From: Bacteroidota bacterium
GTDB lineage: Bacteria > Bacteroidota > Bacteroidia > Cytophagales > Cytophagaceae
Assembly: GCA_023391415.1 (NCBI GenBank)
Contig: JAEWAY010000033.1
Span: forward strand, 248,001-312,000
Length of the DNA stretch: 64,000 nucleotides
Direction: 5' to 3'
The notes beneath the pieces were generated by a model that was given only the letters and a program-made list of their open reading frames with translations, was not told the DNA's origin and did no database searches. Positions 9,014-16,619 of this stretch are shown here, one piece after another. The position numbers were made by a program, and so were the translations under genes. Each line of letters begins with the position of its first letter. Position 1 is the first letter of the stretch.

Positions 9014-10192
9014 TTAGAAGGCGTACACGGCGGCGAGAAGCGCCGAGACGCCCATATTTCCGGCACCCACTTTGTCAGGAACTACTTTCCGGGAGTAGTG
9101 ATCCATACGAATTTCGGGAATGAGGGTCAGATCTCCCGCTTTGATGTTGCCTGAAAGCGTCAGGGCGAGCACATCGGCCGATCCGGACGGGTCATATGCT
9201 CCGATCACCCCGAATCCTCCCTCAAATTCACTAAAATATTCACCTCTGAGACCAAGAGCGAAGACGTCGGTCACCGTGTATCGGGGATACAAAGCTATTC
9301 CCCAGTAGCCATTGGTCACGCCAGAGGTGGTTTCCTCAATGGAAGCTCCATCAATAGAAGCGGCATAAAGTTTCGCGCCTGTCACTATATTATAAGACGT
9401 GTTCAATCCCAGATAGAACGCGTCGGTCAGATTCCAGCCCGTACTCAGGTCAATCTGAAACTGAGGTTTGGAAGAGATCGCGGTATCGCCCCCAAGTATG
9501 GTCGTTTTTACCAATTCCTTATTCCTGTTCACGGCTCCGTCCTGATCGCCATAGACTACGTTGAGAAAAGCGGAACCAGCGTCCGCCACATAGCCTAGCT
9601 GGGCTCCCAGCGTGTAGGTACTGGCAGGGTTAAATTCCGTAAAGTCGGTCGGGTTCATCACCGCCAGCATCGCGCTGAATTGTTCCGTAATAGCGAGATC
9701 CGCCCTTAATCCGGTATGGGAAAACGGACCATAGGAAAACATATATGAGGTAGTATAATGGAAGTTACCGACAGGTGATATTACTTCATACCCCAAAAAC
9801 GTATTAAAATTGCCAAGGGTCAGCCTAAGCGCGTCGTTCACCTTCCAGTAAGCGTAGAGTTGATTGACAATACTGGCGCTTCCCACAGAAAGAAATACCG
9901 CGTCGGCGCCTCTTGGTCCGTAGACAAGATCCGCCACAAAACCGGCTTTTTCTCCTTCTTTGGCGATTACAAGATTTACCATGCCAAGAGCGACTCCATT
10001 TTTATTGGCGAACGCGGTCGGAGGCGCCCAGTCTCTCTCCGCTCCGATTATTCCCCTGACATAGGTATCGACAGATCCTGAAATGGTCAGCCCTCCCGAA
10101 GGTTCTTCGGTAGCCGCCTCCTCGTCTTGCGCCCTCGCTACAAGCAAGGGAGCCAATAAACAGGCCAGTGTCAACGCGTGTAATTTCCGCAT
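9014..10192 (-). CDS. Outer-membrane beta-barrel porin (BBP2/OmpL-like)
   Basis: A 392-residue secreted protein with a signal peptide (MRKLHALTLACLLAPLLVARA, cut before QDEE). The mature part begins 'GGLTISGSVDTYVRG' and then alternates short amphipathic strands with glycine/aromatic turns up to a C-terminal 'AVYAF', ending in Phe as outer-membrane barrels do. The layout 'LTISGSVDTYV ... QLYAYWKVNDALRLTLGNF' matches the putative beta-barrel porin 2 (BBP2, OmpL-like) group of Bacteroidota. It would form a diffusion pore; the substrate is unknown. It has a long AT-rich leader region and its own terminator, so it is probably monocistronic and well expressed. Confidence 0.8.
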   Translation of the reverse strand: MRKLHALTLACLLAPLLVARAQDEEAATEEPSGGLTISGSVDTYVRGIIGAERDWAPPTAFANKNGVALGMVNLVIAKEGEKAGFVADLVYGPRGADAVFLSVGSASIVNQLYAYWKVNDALRLTLGNFNTFLGYEVISPVGNFHYTTSYMFSYGPFSHTGLRADLAITEQFSAMLAVMNPTDFTEFNPASTYTLGAQLGYVADAGSAFLNVVYGDQDGAVNRNKELVKTTILGGDTAISSKPQFQIDLSTGWNLTDAFYLGLNTSYNIVTGAKLYAASIDGASIEETTSGVTNGYWGIALYPRYTVTDVFALGLRGEYFSEFEGGFGVIGAYDPSGSADVLALTLSGNIKAGDLTLIPEIRMDHYSRKVVPDKVGAGNMGVSALLAAVYAF

Positions 10193-10424
10193 ACTAATAG
10201 TTTTTAAAAGGTTTTAAAATAGGTTAACAAAATGGTTTTGGTTAGTCGCCATAATGGCGCGGGCTACTGACATAGCCATGATATAAATATACAAAATCAT
10301 GATTAAAAATGAACCTGTTTTTTTAAAAAAATATTATTTTATGCAAAATCAAGTTAAAATTTTAACCACAAAATGAAACTTTCATATAAAATATAAAATA
10401 ATAAGCTTAAAAATAAACCCATAA

Positions 10425-10464
10425 AAAACACAAAAGGGTGGTCTGCCGGCAGACCACCCTTTTC
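10425..10464 (-). terminator. Strong intrinsic terminator after gpmI
   Basis: A perfect 14-bp inverted repeat, AAAGGGTGGTCTGC / GCAGACCACCCTTT (10434-10463), is followed on the minus strand by a T-rich run (TTTTGTGTTTTTTAT). It lies about 20 nt after the gpmI stop. The AT-rich 10193-10424 stretch beyond it is the leader and promoter region of the porin gene; only degenerate TTTG/TGnnTTTG promoter candidates are visible there. Confidence 0.9.
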
Positions 10465-10482
10465 AGCGTGTTGAGCAAAAAT

Positions 10483-12003
10483 TTACAATAAGGAGGCGCC
10501 TGTCATCTCGGATGGTTTTTTTATACCCATCATCTCCAAAACCGTAGGGGCGATATCGCCCAGCTTTCCATCCTTAAGCGGTTTGTCATAGGAATCATCC
10601 ACCAGAATGCATGGCACCAGATTGGTCGTGTGCGCCGTATTGGGCGACCCGTCTTCATTGAGCATAACATCAGCGTTGCCATGATCCGCGATCACAATCG
10701 TCGAATACCCGTTTTCCATCGCCGCGGCAATAACCGCCTTCGCGCATTGATCCACTGTTTCACAAGCTTTGACAGCGGCGGCGAAATCGCCGGTATGCCC
10801 AACCATATCGGGATTCGCGAAATTGAGACAGATAAAATCCGCGCTTTTTTTCTTTATTTCAGGCACAATAGCGTCGCGGATGTCGAACGCGCTCATTTCC
10901 GGCGCCAGATCATAGGTCGCGACCTTAGGAGAGGGGCACAGCAGCCTGCTTTCTCCTTCAAACGGTTTTTCCCTGCCACCGGAAAAGAAGAACGTAACAT
11001 GGGGATATTTCTCCGTCTCGGCGATACGGATCTGTTTTTTACCGGCCGACTCCAACACTTCACCCAACGTGTTGTTGAGGTTGTCCTTGTCAAAAATAAC
11101 TTTTACTCCTTCAAAGGTGTCGTCGTAGTTTGTCATGGTCAGATAATACAGATTCAGTTTTTTCATATCCTGATCCGGAAAATCTTTCTGAGTCAAGGCG
11201 ATAGTAATCTCCCGTCCGCGGTCTGTACGGAAGTTGAAGCATAAAACCACATCTCCGTCTTCTATAGTCGCCAGAGGCTCGCCATCCGCGCCGACAATCA
11301 CTACCGGCTTGATAAATTCATCCGTCACTTTGTCCTCATAGGACTTTCTGATCGCGTCAAGGGCGTTGGAAGATTTTTCGCCTTCACCTTTTACAAGAAG
11401 ATCGTAGGCCAGTTTTACTCTTTCCCAACGATTGTCCCTGTCCATGGCGTAATAGCGTCCGATCAGCGAAGCTACCTTGCCGGTCGTCCTGGCCATATGG
11501 TCCTCAAGATCCTTTACAAAACCAAGACCACTCTTCGGATCGGTATCACGCCCGTCGGTAAATACATGGACAAATACATCCTTCAAACCCTGTTCGGCCG
11601 CGATTGAGCATAAGCCTTTTACATGCCTGGTATGCGAATGAACGCCTCCATCAGACACCAGACCGATAAAATGCACCTTTTTATTATTCTTCTTCGCGTA
11701 GTCAAAGGCCTTCACAAGCTCTTCCTCTTTACCCAGCGTATTTTCCCCGACCGCCTTGTTTATTTTGACCAGGTCCTGATAAACGACACGGCCGGCGCCA
11801 AGATTCATATGCCCCACTTCCGAATTGCCCATCTGCCCCTCCGGCAACCCCACCGCCAGGCCGGACGCTTCCAGCTTGCTATGGGAATATTTTTCAAACA
11901 ATGAATCAATAAACGGAGTATTCGCCGAAGCGATAGCGGATACGCCGGGATCGCTGCCAAGCCCCCAGCCGTCCAATATCATTAAAAGTACTTTCTTATC
12001 CAT
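10483..12003 (-). CDS. gpmI: 2,3-bisphosphoglycerate-independent phosphoglycerate mutase
   Basis: This 506-residue alkaline-phosphatase-superfamily enzyme interconverts 3- and 2-phosphoglycerate in glycolysis using two Mn2+ ions. The N-terminus 'KVLLMILDGWGLG' carries a metal-binding Asp. 'PEGQMGNSEVGHMNLGAG' carries the phosphorylated Ser, and 'FVHVFTDGRDTDP' and 'VIADHGNADVM' are further metal ligands. I chose ATG at 12003 because MDKKVLLM is the family start; the frame can be extended five codons to a GTG at 12018, which is less likely. Length fits the family (about 510). Confidence 0.97.
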   Translation of the reverse strand: MDKKVLLMILDGWGLGSDPGVSAIASANTPFIDSLFEKYSHSKLEASGLAVGLPEGQMGNSEVGHMNLGAGRVVYQDLVKINKAVGENTLGKEEELVKAFDYAKKNNKKVHFIGLVSDGGVHSHTRHVKGLCSIAAEQGLKDVFVHVFTDGRDTDPKSGLGFVKDLEDHMARTTGKVASLIGRYYAMDRDNRWERVKLAYDLLVKGEGEKSSNALDAIRKSYEDKVTDEFIKPVVIVGADGEPLATIEDGDVVLCFNFRTDRGREITIALTQKDFPDQDMKKLNLYYLTMTNYDDTFEGVKVIFDKDNLNNTLGEVLESAGKKQIRIAETEKYPHVTFFFSGGREKPFEGESRLLCPSPKVATYDLAPEMSAFDIRDAIVPEIKKKSADFICLNFANPDMVGHTGDFAAAVKACETVDQCAKAVIAAAMENGYSTIVIADHGNADVMLNEDGSPNTAHTTNLVPCILVDDSYDKPLKDGKLGDIAPTVLEMMGIKKPSEMTGASLL

Positions 12004-12039
12004 GTTACAAATATACACATTCGAAATAAAGATTTTAGA

Positions 12040-12071
12040 TTTGAATTAGAGGAAACATTGGCATAATTTTG
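12040..12071 (+). promoter_or_regulatory. Promoter of the DUF4783-nadC unit
   Basis: TTTG at 12040-12043 and TAATTTTG at 12064-12071, 20 nt apart, match the Bacteroidota TTTG / TAnnTTTG consensus. The predicted start codon follows 34 nt later. Confidence 0.65.
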
Positions 12072-12104
12072 GCACAATTTCTAATTTGGAGGAAAAGTAC
12101 GGTC

Positions 12105-12506
12105 ATGAATAAGCAACTAACGATAATTACGATCTTTTTCCTTGGGATGTACCTTATACATCTGGAGGGGAACGCGCAAAATGAAGTACTTACCAATACC
12201 AGGACTTCCCTCGCTCAGGCTAACCCCAAATCCCTGACAAAGTTTTTCAACGAATTCGTCGAAATAAACCTGAACGGGGAAAAAGGCAACTATAGCCGGA
12301 CCCAGGCGGAATTCGTCATGAAGGATTTCTTTCGCAAATATCCACCAAGCGGCTTCGAACTGATTCATCAGGGAGCGAGCAAGGAAGGCGTTAAATACGC
12401 CATAGGCCAGTATTCCCACCACAAAGGATCTTTCAGAGTGTATATCTTGATAAAGCAGTTCAAAGGAGACTATCTGATCGACACGCTCAATTTCAGCGAG
12501 GAGTAA
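12105..12506 (+). CDS. DUF4783-like secreted protein
   Basis: From ATG at 12105 (MNKQLTIITIFFLGMYLIHL) this is a 133-residue protein with a signal peptide, cut around 'GNAQ'. The mature part (about 110 residues) is a small alpha+beta domain with 'FFNEFVEINLNGEKGNYSR' and 'YIGQYSHHKG'-type strands, typical of the DUF4783 family that sits upstream of nadC in many Bacteroidota. An upstream start at 12069 would add 12 residues overlapping the promoter and is unlikely. Its function is unknown; the nuclear-transport-factor-2-like fold suggested by length and pattern is only an inference. Conserved linkage to nadC suggests co-transcription. Confidence 0.7.
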   Translation: MNKQLTIITIFFLGMYLIHLEGNAQNEVLTNTRTSLAQANPKSLTKFFNEFVEINLNGEKGNYSRTQAEFVMKDFFRKYPPSGFELIHQGASKEGVKYAIGQYSHHKGSFRVYILIKQFKGDYLIDTLNFSEE

Positions 12507-12569
12507 TCCCCCGATTTCTTTTAATTGACCTTTAGCCGGGAAATCCCGAAGTTTTTCATATTCCGAACG

Positions 12570-13421
12570 ATGAATTATCTGAATCCAAACTCCATTCTTC
12601 ACTTTATCTCCGAAGCCGTCAACGAAGATATTGGAGACGGCGACCATACCTCTCTTTCATGCATTCCGGCCGATGAGAAAGGCAAAGCTCAACTATATAT
12701 CAAGGATGAGGGCATACTGGCGGGAGTCGAACTCGCCAAGCGCGTATTTGACTTTATAAATCCCGACATTCACATCGATTTCTATAAAAAAGACGGAGAT
12801 CGCGTCCGCTTCGGAGAAAAAGCCTTTGTCGTACATGGAAACATACAGGACATACTGAAGGCGGAGCGCCTGGTACTAAACTGTATGCAGCGCATGAGCG
12901 GCATAGCCACTTATACGGACAAGCTCAACCGGCTTATCGCCCATACTTCCGCGAAACTACTGGATACCCGCAAAACCACTCCCAATTTCAGGATTCCTGA
13001 AAAATGGGCCGTAGCCATCGGCGGAGGTATAAACCACCGCTTTGGGCTCTACGACATGATCCTCCTCAAAGACAACCATATTGACTTCGCCGGGGGAGTG
13101 CGGCAAGCGATCCTGACCGCCAACGACTACCTCAAGCGTACAGGCAAAGCCCTCAAGATCGAAGTGGAAACAAGGAGCCTTGACGAAGTACGGGAAGCTA
13201 TTGAAACGGGCGGCATATTCCGCGTTATGCTGGATAACATGTCTATCGAAGAGATGACGGAAGCCGTATCCCTGATCGGCAAGCGTTACGAGACGGAAGC
13301 ATCCGGCGGAATAACGGAAGAAACCATCGCGGAAGTAGCTCAGACCGGAGTAGACTATATCTCCGTCGGAGCGTTGACGCATTCCATAAAGAGCCTTGAC
13401 CTAAGCCTGAAAGCCATGTAA
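12570..13421 (+). CDS. nadC: Nicotinate-nucleotide pyrophosphorylase (carboxylating)
   Basis: NadC makes nicotinate mononucleotide from quinolinate and phosphoribosyl pyrophosphate in NAD synthesis. The 283-residue frame carries 'DIGDGDHTSLSCIP' near the N-terminus, 'RLVLNCMQRMSGIAT', 'LDTRKTTPNFRIPEK' (substrate phosphate-binding Arg/Lys), 'GGGINHRFGLYDMILLKDNH' and the C-terminal 'SGGITEETIAEVAQTGVD'. I chose ATG at 12570 (MNYLNPNSIL); the open frame extends 15 codons upstream without homology. It lies 63 nt after the DUF4783 gene. nadA and nadB are not in the window. Confidence 0.96.
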   Translation: MNYLNPNSILHFISEAVNEDIGDGDHTSLSCIPADEKGKAQLYIKDEGILAGVELAKRVFDFINPDIHIDFYKKDGDRVRFGEKAFVVHGNIQDILKAERLVLNCMQRMSGIATYTDKLNRLIAHTSAKLLDTRKTTPNFRIPEKWAVAIGGGINHRFGLYDMILLKDNHIDFAGGVRQAILTANDYLKRTGKALKIEVETRSLDEVREAIETGGIFRVMLDNMSIEEMTEAVSLIGKRYETEASGGITEETIAEVAQTGVDYISVGALTHSIKSLDLSLKAM

Positions 13422-13494
13422 TAGGAAAACAGGAACGATTTTAAGAAGAAATACATTATCTTCGCGCGGTCTCAAGACAAAGTGTAGTAAAAAA

Positions 13495-13974
13495 ATGATA
13501 GTAAAGACAAAAAAGTACGAATTACCCAAAAGCACCTATATCAAGATTGGCTTGACAAACCTTCTTAAACAACAGTGGTGGGTCTTCACAATCCCCGTGG
13601 CCATCGCCTGTTTCGCGTTCCTATTTCCAAAATACGCGCTTTGGTTCATCATTTCCCCCTTGATTTTGCTATTGCTGTACGTACTATTCTGGGTGATCCA
13701 GTTTACCGGGGTCAGCCAGCTCGAGCAAAACCAGATCATGTTCCAAAAACTCAGCTACGAAATCGACAGCCGTCAGATCCTGATCAAGCTCAACGCCAAG
13801 CAGGGGAGCCCCATCCAATGGAGCCAGATCAAAGACGCCCACAAAGGAAAAGACTACTTCCTCTTTACCCTTTCCAAAGCGCAATTTATATACCTGCCAT
13901 TCAAATCGTTCAATTCCGACCATGATATCAAGTTCACGGAAACGATCCTCAAAAGAAAAAACTATATCAAGTAG
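13495..13974 (+). CDS. YcxB-like small membrane protein
   Basis: A 159-residue protein with two adjacent hydrophobic segments (about residues 27-45 and 49-69) followed by a soluble C-terminal domain containing 'YEIDSRQILIK' and 'IQWSQIKDAHKGKDYFLFT', then 'FIYLPFKSF'. This N-terminal hairpin plus beta-rich tail is the pattern of YcxB-like proteins, whose function is unknown. The gene starts 73 nt after nadC, so it may belong to the same transcript. Confidence 0.65.
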   Translation: MIVKTKKYELPKSTYIKIGLTNLLKQQWWVFTIPVAIACFAFLFPKYALWFIISPLILLLLYVLFWVIQFTGVSQLEQNQIMFQKLSYEIDSRQILIKLNAKQGSPIQWSQIKDAHKGKDYFLFTLSKAQFIYLPFKSFNSDHDIKFTETILKRKNYIK

Positions 13975-14005
13975 AAGCGAATCCCAACTTCTTCGCGCAT
14001 AATAA

Positions 14006-14057
14006 TAAAGCGCCGCGACAGCGAATTCATCGCAGAGTTTGTTGTCGCGCCGCTTTA
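14006..14057 (+). promoter_or_regulatory. Inverted repeat upstream of the TTG-started gene
   Basis: TAAAGCGCCGCGACA (14006-14020) pairs with TGTCGCGCCGCTTTA (14043-14057) with one mismatch, and the loop holds a second small stem, GCGA/TCGC. No T-run follows, so it does not look like a plain terminator. It ends 29 nt before the next start codon and could shape the leader of that mRNA. Confidence 0.45.
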
Positions 14058-14086
14058 TAAGATTGTCACGTATCCAAACACCCTAG

Positions 14087-15985
14087 TTGAAGCGCGCGCA
14101 TTACATACTACTCCTCAAAAGACTAAGCGTCTTATTCATCGCGTATACACTGCTCAGACTACACTTTCTGCTGAACAACTATTCCTATTTCTCGGACTCG
14201 CCCGTTTATTCCATACTCAAAAGCTTTATCCTCGGCTTTCGTTTCGATCTTATCGCCATTACCGCGATCAATCTTCCGTTCATTATTTTCAGCCTGGCTC
14301 CGGTCGGCGCGATCAATAAAAACGGTTATCAGTCCTTTCTCAGATACTGGTTCATACTCAGCAACGCTCCCTTTATCTTTCTTAATATCAGCGATTCCTA
14401 CTATTTTAAATTTACAGGCAAAAGATCCACATTCGACCTGACGGGCATGGCCAACGACATTGTCAACCAAGCCTGGCAACTCATGGCCGATTATTGGCAG
14501 GCACCCGCCCTCGCCAGCCTCATCATCCTGGGCGTCGCTATCGCGTATCCCCGGTTTCCTCTCAAGGAAAGCGCGAAAACAGCGCGTTATACGCCCTATA
14601 TCGTCCTTATTCTTACTATCGGCTTATCCATACTCATCCTCAGAGGCACTACCGACCGACGCCCCATTACACTCAAGCAGGCCTTTACCATAGCGCCCGT
14701 AAAACTGGGCAATCTGGTACTCAATACCTCTTTTTCATTTCTATATACCATACAGTCGAAAGGAGTGGAAAGCAAAAACTACTTCGCCTCGGACGAAGAA
14801 TGCCATCAAAGAATCAAAAAGGCCCGCCTACCCGGATTCAGGCCGGATACGACCGGAAAGGCCCCTATAAAGGACAATGTAGTCATTATCATATTGGAAA
14901 GCTTTGGCAGGGAGTACATGGGAGCGAGTTCCGATCATCAGGGATATACTCCGTTTCTGGACAGTCTGGCCCGGCAGGCGCTTTTTTTCCCTCATTGCTA
15001 CGCCAACGGCAGAAGATCCATCGAAGCGCTGCCGGCTATTCTGGCGGGTATTCCTTCGCTTATGGACGAGCCTTACGTCAACAGTATGTACCAGAACAAC
15101 GATTTGCACGGTCTGGGAAGCATACTCCGCCAGCATGGCTATCATACGTCGTTCTTCCACGGGGGATTCAACGGCACTATGAGCTTCGACGCCTTCTCGG
15201 CCCAGGCGGGTTTTGTCCGTTACATAGGTATGAATGAATATCCCGACAGGCACATCGACTATGACGGCAAGTGGGGTATCTATGATGAACCATTTATGCA
15301 GTTTTTCGCCCGCTCGCTCAGCGAAACGCCCCAGCCATTTTGCAGCGCGATCTTTACGCTTAGTTCGCATCCACCCTATACTATTCCCGAAAAATATCAA
15401 GGCGTTTTTCCCAAAGGGACGCTGCCTATCCATGAGACTATAGGCTACACGGATTTCGCGTTGAAACGCTTCTTCGAAACAGCCAAAAAGACGGACTGGT
15501 ACGACAAAACGCTCTTTGTCATTACGGCCGACCATACCCAGGAGCATTTTGAAGAAAACTATAAAAACGACATGGGAGACTATCTTATTCCGCTGCTTTT
15601 TTTCAGGCCGGGTCAAGATCTGGAAGGCGACGCGGATCGCCTGGTACAGCAGGTAGACATCACACCCAGCATTGTAGATTATCTGGGAATTCCGACTCCG
15701 GAACAGACGCTGTTTGGTTGTTCCGTATTTTCTCCAAAGACGCTCGACGGCTTCGCTATCAATCAGTCCAATGGCGTCTACCGCCTTATACGACCGGATT
15801 ATTTTATACAATATTCAGACAATGGACTCCAGGAAGTACAAAAGAACCCGTTTGGAACTCAACAAATCCCCGAACCCGGACAAACGTCTATCATCGAATC
15901 GGAAACAGAGCTCCTGAAAGCCCACATTCAGTATTTCAACAACGGATTGATCAATAACAGGCTTTTTATGAAAGCCCGAAATTAG
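14087..15985 (+). CDS. LTA-synthase-like sulfatase-fold membrane phosphotransferase
   Basis: A 632-residue protein with five hydrophobic segments in the first 200 residues and an extracytoplasmic alkaline-phosphatase/sulfatase-fold domain after residue 260. Key sites are 'VVIIILESFGREYMG' (metal-binding Glu), 'ANGRRSIEALPAILAG' (likely nucleophile Ser), 'FSAIFTLSSHPPY'-type strand with His, and 'FVITADHTQEHFE' (metal-binding Asp/His). The family includes LtaS, MdoB/OpgB and phosphoethanolamine transferases; in Bacteroidota the acceptor is unknown. The start is odd: TTG at 14087 directly follows an in-frame TAG (14084-14086), and no ATG lies close downstream. Alternatives are later start codons that would cut the first membrane helix. 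Confidence 0.85.
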   Translation: MKRAHYILLLKRLSVLFIAYTLLRLHFLLNNYSYFSDSPVYSILKSFILGFRFDLIAITAINLPFIIFSLAPVGAINKNGYQSFLRYWFILSNAPFIFLNISDSYYFKFTGKRSTFDLTGMANDIVNQAWQLMADYWQAPALASLIILGVAIAYPRFPLKESAKTARYTPYIVLILTIGLSILILRGTTDRRPITLKQAFTIAPVKLGNLVLNTSFSFLYTIQSKGVESKNYFASDEECHQRIKKARLPGFRPDTTGKAPIKDNVVIIILESFGREYMGASSDHQGYTPFLDSLARQALFFPHCYANGRRSIEALPAILAGIPSLMDEPYVNSMYQNNDLHGLGSILRQHGYHTSFFHGGFNGTMSFDAFSAQAGFVRYIGMNEYPDRHIDYDGKWGIYDEPFMQFFARSLSETPQPFCSAIFTLSSHPPYTIPEKYQGVFPKGTLPIHETIGYTDFALKRFFETAKKTDWYDKTLFVITADHTQEHFEENYKNDMGDYLIPLLFFRPGQDLEGDADRLVQQVDITPSIVDYLGIPTPEQTLFGCSVFSPKTLDGFAINQSNGVYRLIRPDYFIQYSDNGLQEVQKNPFGTQQIPEPGQTSIIESETELLKAHIQYFNNGLINNRLFMKARN

Positions 15986-15989
15986 ACAT

Positions 15990-16363
15990 TCAGCTTTTCC
16001 TGAATAAGTTTTTCCATATTCGAACTACAGGTATTCCACGTCTATCCATTTCCCTATTTTCAGCCGCTTTTTCAAGATCTCCTAATATTAGCTCATGTTT
16101 AGAAATCCTTGCCTCTAAGATTCGATATTTATTAACCAGCTCAATCCAATAGGATCAAACCCTTCCAAGTCAAAAACTTAAAATCAGATAAGTCTACATT
16201 AAATTTTTTACTAAATAATTGCATAAACTCATCAGCGTCATCTCCTTCAAGCTTCAAATCCTTTGAAATTCTTGTATCCCTTGTGAATCCTCCTTTCGGA
16301 ACCCAACTATTTCCCGGATATGAACTTTACAATTTGATCATATAAATCAATATCTGATTTCAT
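15990..16363 (-). pseudogene. DUF1493-family gene, frameshifted
   Basis: On the minus strand an ATG at 16363 begins MKSDIDLYDQIVKFISG and then hits TAG. A one-base slip restores 'NSWVPKGGFTRDTRISKD', 'LKLEGDDADEFMQLFSKKF' and 'NVDLSDFKF'. A second slip gives 'DLEGFDPIGLSWLIN', and a third gives 'KYRILEARISKHELILGDLE' to a TGA at 15990. Pieced together it is about 120 residues, the usual size of DUF1493, a small acyl-carrier-like fold found next to accessory and toxin-immunity genes. At least three frame changes make it non-functional unless the sequence has errors. AT content is higher than in the flanking genes, suggesting acquisition. Confidence 0.7.
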
Positions 16364-16555
16364 TGTCTAACTCCGGTTGCTACATGGAAAATAATAGTGG
16401 CTCGTCATAGCTAAGCTGAACCGCTTTTATAGAAATAGTGGCGGATACTAATTACTTGTACAACTTATACTCCCATTGGGACACTTAGCATGTGCCCTGG
16501 AAGTATTTTCCGTTACTTCCTCCTGTAACACCCATTTTTAAGACGAGACACAATG
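16364..16555 (-). other. Intergenic remnant upstream of the DUF1493 pseudogene
   Basis: No intact gene. On the minus strand two short pieces look like the broken end of a small Cys-containing peptide: MGVTGGSNGKYFQGTC (from 16535) and, in another frame, 'KCPNGSISCTSN' ending at a TAG at 16448-16450. This is weak and could be chance. Confidence 0.25.
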
Positions 16556-16590
16556 ATCATAAAAAAAGGCTGTCCTTTCAGACAGCCTTT
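16556..16590 (-). terminator. Intrinsic terminator after the GH8 gene
   Basis: AAAGGCTGTC / GACAGCCTTT (16564-16589) with loop CTTTCA, followed on the minus strand by TTTTTTTATG. It lies about 30 nt past the GH8 stop codon. Confidence 0.9.
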
Positions 16591-16619
16591 CTATTTATTA
16601 AAAGCCCTTGTGCTCGATC

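Noticed and set aside
10193..10424. Promoter of the porin gene
   Set aside because: Only degenerate TGnnTTTG candidates with uncertain spacing were found, so no coordinates are given.
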